Positions 6,021 to 8,258 of a stretch of DNA of 8,258 nt are shown here, piece by piece; the first letter of the stretch is position 1, and each line of letters begins with the position of its first letter. Origin of the DNA: Clostridiales bacterium. GTDB taxonomy: Bacteria > Bacillota > Clostridia > Oscillospirales > Butyricicoccaceae. A model generated the notes under the pieces. It was not told the origin of the DNA, did no database searches, and was given only the letters and a program-made list of their open reading frames with translations. The stretch is from NCBI GenBank assembly GCA_026419635.1, contig JANZZB010000061.1, positions 1 to 8,258 on the forward strand, in the 5' to 3' direction. The position numbers and the translations under genes are program-made.

Positions 6021-7036
6021 AAGTATTTGTTGCCGGCAGCGGCGGCTGGGGAACTGCATCTTCTGTTTTACTTTGTTCAAACGGACATCAGGTTACCCTT
6101 TGGTCTTTTTTTTCAGAAGAAGCCGAGACGCTATCAAAAGAAAGAGAAAATAAGAAGTTTCTTAAAGGCGTTACTCTGCCGAACGAATTACATATAACAA
6201 GCGATATATCAAAAGCAAGTGACGCGGATGTCCTCGTAATTGCTACGCCATCTTTTGCACTGCGTCAAACATTAAACAGTTTGAAACCGTATTTAAACGT
6301 AAAAGCGATTGTCTGTTTGACAAAAGGCTTTGACAGAGACAACAACTTTTGTCTTTTTTCTGAAACAATAGATGAAATTCTGGAAAACAGGTATCCTATT
6401 GTCGCTTTGACCGGGCCGTCCCACGCAGAGGAAGTGGGAAGATTAGTACCGACCGCCGTAGTTGCGGCGTCAAAAAACAAAGAAGCTGCAGAATTTGTCC
6501 AAAGCCTATTTATGTCTGATACATTCCGGGTTTACACGACACCGGATATTATCGGCGCCGAGCTGGGTGGAGCTTTAAAAAACATTATAGCGCTTGCCGT
6601 CGGCATATGCGACGGAGCCGGCTTTGGCGATAATACAAAAGCCGCTTTAATGACAAGAGGTCTTACTGAAATGGCAAGGCTCGGTGTTTCACTAGGCGGT
6701 AAAAGCGAAACCTTTGCAGGGCTGTCCGGTGTGGGCGATCTGATCGTAACCTGTGTTTCGATGCATTCAAGGAATCACCGTGCAGGAATTTTAATCGGCC
6801 AAGGTAAATCTCCCTCCGACGCAATCAAAGAGGTCGGTTCTGTCGTGGAAGGTTATTTTGCTACGGAAGCAGGACATTATTTATCAAAGAAAACCGGTAT
6901 CGAAATGCCGATTTGTGAGGCGCTTTATCGTGTGCTTTATTGCGAATATGATGTAAAGCTTGCGCTTAATGATCTGATGACGCGAGACAAAAAACCGGAA
7001 ATTGAAGAGGTATGGATGCAGCACATTCACTGGTAA
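6017..7036 (+). CDS. gpsA: NAD(P)-dependent glycerol-3-phosphate dehydrogenase GpsA
   Basis: The 339-residue cytoplasmic enzyme reduces dihydroxyacetone phosphate to sn-glycerol-3-phosphate, the acceptor used by PlsY. The Rossmann dinucleotide loop is FVAGSGGWGTASS (4-16). Further family blocks are LTKGF (101-105), LTGPSHAEEV (131-140), GGALKNIIALAVGICDG (184-200) with the predicted catalytic Lys188, and GDNTKAALMTRGLTEMARLG (204-223). VEGYFATEAGHYLS (277-290) and MPICEALYRVLY are the usual C-terminal motifs. The length is normal for the family. AGGAGG (6001-6006) lies inside the end of plsY, 10 nt before the ATG. It is the last gene of the operon, and a strong hairpin follows 40 nt after the stop. 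Confidence 0.97.
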   Translation: MKVFVAGSGGWGTASSVLLCSNGHQVTLWSFFSEEAETLSKERENKKFLKGVTLPNELHITSDISKASDADVLVIATPSFALRQTLNSLKPYLNVKAIVCLTKGFDRDNNFCLFSETIDEILENRYPIVALTGPSHAEEVGRLVPTAVVAASKNKEAAEFVQSLFMSDTFRVYTTPDIIGAELGGALKNIIALAVGICDGAGFGDNTKAALMTRGLTEMARLGVSLGGKSETFAGLSGVGDLIVTCVSMHSRNHRAGILIGQGKSPSDAIKEVGSVVEGYFATEAGHYLSKKTGIEMPICEALYRVLYCEYDVKLALNDLMTRDKKPEIEEVWMQHIHW

Positions 7037-7076
7037 ACCTTCATTTCCAGATTGCGAATCATTATGATACCATAGA

Positions 7077-7118
7077 AACCATAACCCCCGCGCCCTGTGT
7101 GGCGCGGGGGTTATGGTT
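7077..7118. terminator. Large GC-rich hairpin between convergent genes, probable bidirectional terminator
   Basis: An 18-bp perfect stem (AACCATAACCCCCGCGCC with its exact complement) closes a 6-nt loop CTGTGT. It lies 40 nt after gpsA and 4 nt after the stop of the convergent lipoprotein gene, so it can end both transcripts. Neither side has a proper run of T; the plus side is only AT-rich (ATATTTACTTTATTT). Confidence 0.75.
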
Positions 7119-7122
7119 ATAT

Positions 7123-7752
7123 TTACTTTATTTCGCTATTTTCGTTTCCAAATACGGATGAAATCTCATTCGCTGCCGTAAGAAAATTAGAAGTGATTAC
7201 ATTTCCTAAATCACCGGATATCGAATCGATTTTCCAATTGCCGTCTTTTTTCGTACAATTGATTTCTATTGTTTTTTGGATGGTTGTTACTTTGCTATTT
7301 GCTTTTTTCTCATTCAATATATTTTTAATCATTTCGTTTGATTTTTCTTCAGTTAATTCCATACCGGAAAAAGCAGTCGATATCGCTTGCTTAAGATATT
7401 CGCCAACTACTTCTTTCATCAAAGGTAAGGAATCGTTATATTTGCAATCCACCGTAACCTTTGCCGTTTTATCAGTAATTTCGCTTTTTTTAATTTCGTA
7501 GGTAATCTTAGAAGCATTTTCTTTTAGATAATCCAAAAAATATTCTCCCACTTTATTATCTTCAGTATCTTTAGAATACAAACCCAAGTTACCGATATCT
7601 GAATTAACATATGTTTTCATTTTCTCGAAATCAAATACTTTTGTCGCTTCAAAAAAGTTTTTAACCGTGTCTTCTGGTTTTGATGACGCACTACAGCCAA
7701 ATAAGCCGATAGTAATGAGTACAATCATAAACGCGTAAATTGTTTTTTTCAA
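7123..7752 (-). CDS. Small lipoprotein of unknown function, NTF2-like DUF4878/DUF5105 type
   Basis: Read from TTG at 7750-7752 this is a 209-residue protein starting MKKTIYAFMIVLITIGLFGC. It has a basic N-terminus, a hydrophobic helix and a lipobox LFGC, with Cys20 as the lipid anchor. The segment after it (PEDTVKNFFEATKVFDFEKM, 26-45), and the closing pattern KKDGNWKID (168-176), resemble small Firmicute lipoproteins with an NTF2-like fold; the assignment is from pattern, not a search. The middle (about 105-160) is predicted mostly helical. The function is unknown; it should sit on the outer face of the membrane. GGAGG (7761-7765) lies 8 nt before the TTG but only 2 nt before an in-frame ATG (7756-7758), which would add two residues (Met-Thr), so TTG is preferred. 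It has its own promoter and converges on gpsA. Confidence 0.8.
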   Translation of the reverse strand: MKKTIYAFMIVLITIGLFGCSASSKPEDTVKNFFEATKVFDFEKMKTYVNSDIGNLGLYSKDTEDNKVGEYFLDYLKENASKITYEIKKSEITDKTAKVTVDCKYNDSLPLMKEVVGEYLKQAISTAFSGMELTEEKSNEMIKNILNEKKANSKVTTIQKTIEINCTKKDGNWKIDSISGDLGNVITSNFLTAANEISSVFGNENSEIK

Positions 7753-7760
7753 TGTCATTT

Positions 7761-7765
7761 CCTCC
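7761..7765 (-). promoter_or_regulatory. Ribosome binding site favouring a TTG start for the lipoprotein gene
   Basis: The minus strand reads GGAGG, then AA, then ATGACATTG. Spacing to the ATG is 2 nt, below the usual range, while spacing to the TTG is 8 nt. The TTG reading begins with the Met-Lys-Lys common in lipoprotein signal peptides. Confidence 0.65.
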
Positions 7766-7829
7766 GATGTTTTTTCTACCTGTTGATTAGTATGATCTTT
7801 GATCAATGAATAAGTTTCTGCCAACAAAC

Positions 7830-7859
7830 AATATACCACAAATTTCTAAAAGCAGTCAA
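7830..7859 (-). promoter_or_regulatory. Promoter of the lipoprotein gene
   Basis: The minus strand carries TTGACT (7854-7859), an 18-nt spacer and TATATT (7830-7835), with TGG directly before the -10 box as an extended -10 element. Transcription would start near 7823, leaving a leader of about 65-70 nt. A short inverted repeat TGATC-AAA-GATCA (7793-7805) lies in that leader. Confidence 0.65.
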
Positions 7860-7886
7860 ACAAGTATGCTTTCCGGTATTAAATAT

Positions 7887-7915
7887 AAAAAATCCCCCGG
7901 GATTTCTCCCGAGAG
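7887..7915 (-). terminator. Intrinsic terminator of the superoxide dismutase gene
   Basis: On the minus strand CTCTCGGGA and TCCCGGGGG pair over 9 bp, with two G-U pairs, around a GAAA tetraloop; ATTTTTT follows. On the plus strand the same two positions become C-A mismatches, so the hairpin is specific to leftward transcripts. It lies about 130 nt after the sod stop and just upstream of the lipoprotein promoter. Confidence 0.8.
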
Positions 7916-8046
7916 TAGTGTTAGCATTATGAATCTTTACAAGCAAACACCGAAATAGAGGCGATTTAAAAGGTTATATAAAATGTACAGGTATACAAGC
8001 CGTCTCGTCAGAAACGTGTAGAATGAAATATACTCAGCGGTGCCGC

Positions 8047-8258
8047 TTATGACGTGCGATATATCTGACCGCACGCGATTTTCTTACCGGAATTGCCGGA
8101 CGGCTGAGTTGTGAAATCGTCTGGGGATGCATGGATTATGACGGTTCGGCCGATTATTTCGCTGACTGAAACCCTTCCGGTAAAAACAGCCATGAAGGCA
8201 TGTCCGTAATTTCCGAAAAGAGGCGGCAGATCGCCGGCATGTCCGGGATGATTACACC
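8047..8258 (-). CDS. Cu/Zn superoxide dismutase-family protein, C-terminal part
   Basis: Sixty-nine residues of the C-terminus are visible, and the rest lies beyond the right edge. Cu/Zn superoxide dismutases convert superoxide to oxygen and hydrogen peroxide. The segment HPGHAGDLPPLF (residues 3-14 of the fragment) supplies the counterparts of zinc ligands His71, His80 and Asp83 of human SOD1, with a much shorter loop between the two histidines. SEIIGRTVIIHASPDDF contains the copper ligand equivalent to His120. SGNSGKKIACGQIYRTS ends the protein; its cysteine matches Cys146 of the conserved disulfide, and Lys stands where human SOD1 has the substrate-guiding Arg143. The other copper ligands are outside the window, so activity cannot be judged. 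The stop is TAA at 8047-8049. About 130 nt without a recognisable gene separate it from its terminator. Confidence 0.9.
   Translation of the reverse strand, partial: CNHPGHAGDLPPLFGNYGHAFMAVFTGRVSVSEIIGRTVIIHASPDDFTTQPSGNSGKKIACGQIYRTS

Noticed and set aside
7097..7501. Plus-strand open frame of 134 codons beginning in the hairpin
   Set aside because: It is antisense to the lipoprotein gene, and its start lies in the terminator loop with no ribosome binding site. The hydrophobic product reflects the complementary Lys/Glu-rich coding.
7916..8046. Search for a small gene or RNA between the superoxide dismutase stop and its terminator
   Set aside because: Only tiny repeats such as GCGG-CA-CCGC and TGTA...TACA were seen. 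There is no open frame with a ribosome binding site and no recognisable RNA fold.

Overview
The window looks like a chromosomal housekeeping segment from a low-to-moderate-GC Firmicute, most likely an anaerobic member of the class Clostridia (Oscillospiraceae/Ruminococcaceae-like; the family is inferred). The clues are strong AGGAGG-type ribosome binding sites, TTG starts, sigma-A promoters close to consensus, the gene order DUF512 radical-SAM protein / der / plsY / gpsA, and Gram-positive-type lipoproteins. No rRNA, tRNA, CRISPR, insertion sequence or phage gene was seen.

Left part (1-1800, minus strand). The 5' part of a spermidine/putrescine-binding lipoprotein gene (potD-like, TTG start, running off the left edge) lies downstream of an RluA-family 23S-type pseudouridine synthase gene. 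The synthase has its own promoter, divergent from the next operon. The two divergent -35 boxes flank a perfect inverted repeat with 10-nt arms and a 3-nt centre (1757-1779). Eleven bases of that repeat recur just upstream of the potD ribosome binding site.

Middle (1794-2616, plus strand). A perfect consensus promoter (TTGACA, 17 nt, TATAAT) drives a DUF177/YceD gene and rpmF (zinc-ribbon ribosomal protein L32). This unit is closed by a good intrinsic terminator.

Main operon (2696-7036, plus strand). It encodes a PDZ / radical-SAM / DUF512 protein of unknown function, the ribosome-assembly GTPase Der, the acyl-phosphate glycerol-3-phosphate acyltransferase PlsY, and the glycerol-3-phosphate dehydrogenase GpsA. 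GpsA makes glycerol-3-phosphate and PlsY acylates it, so the last two genes supply the first two steps of phospholipid synthesis; they overlap by ATGA. Der acts on the 50S subunit, like the L32, YceD and pseudouridine-synthase genes nearby. The operon therefore joins ribosome maturation to membrane lipid synthesis. A large GC-rich hairpin separates its end from a convergent gene.

Right part (7119-8258, minus strand). This holds a small lipoprotein of unknown function with its own promoter and a TTG (or ATG) start, then a strand-specific terminator. The window ends with the C-terminal 69 residues of a Cu/Zn superoxide dismutase-family protein, which is too short for a quick ORF scan but is clear from its motifs. 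No stretch longer than 300 bases lacks a gene.

I did not find a convincing new multi-gene system. The best leads are the palindrome between the divergent promoters, the uncharacterised DUF512 radical-SAM protein, and the odd hairpin at the pseudouridine-synthase start.
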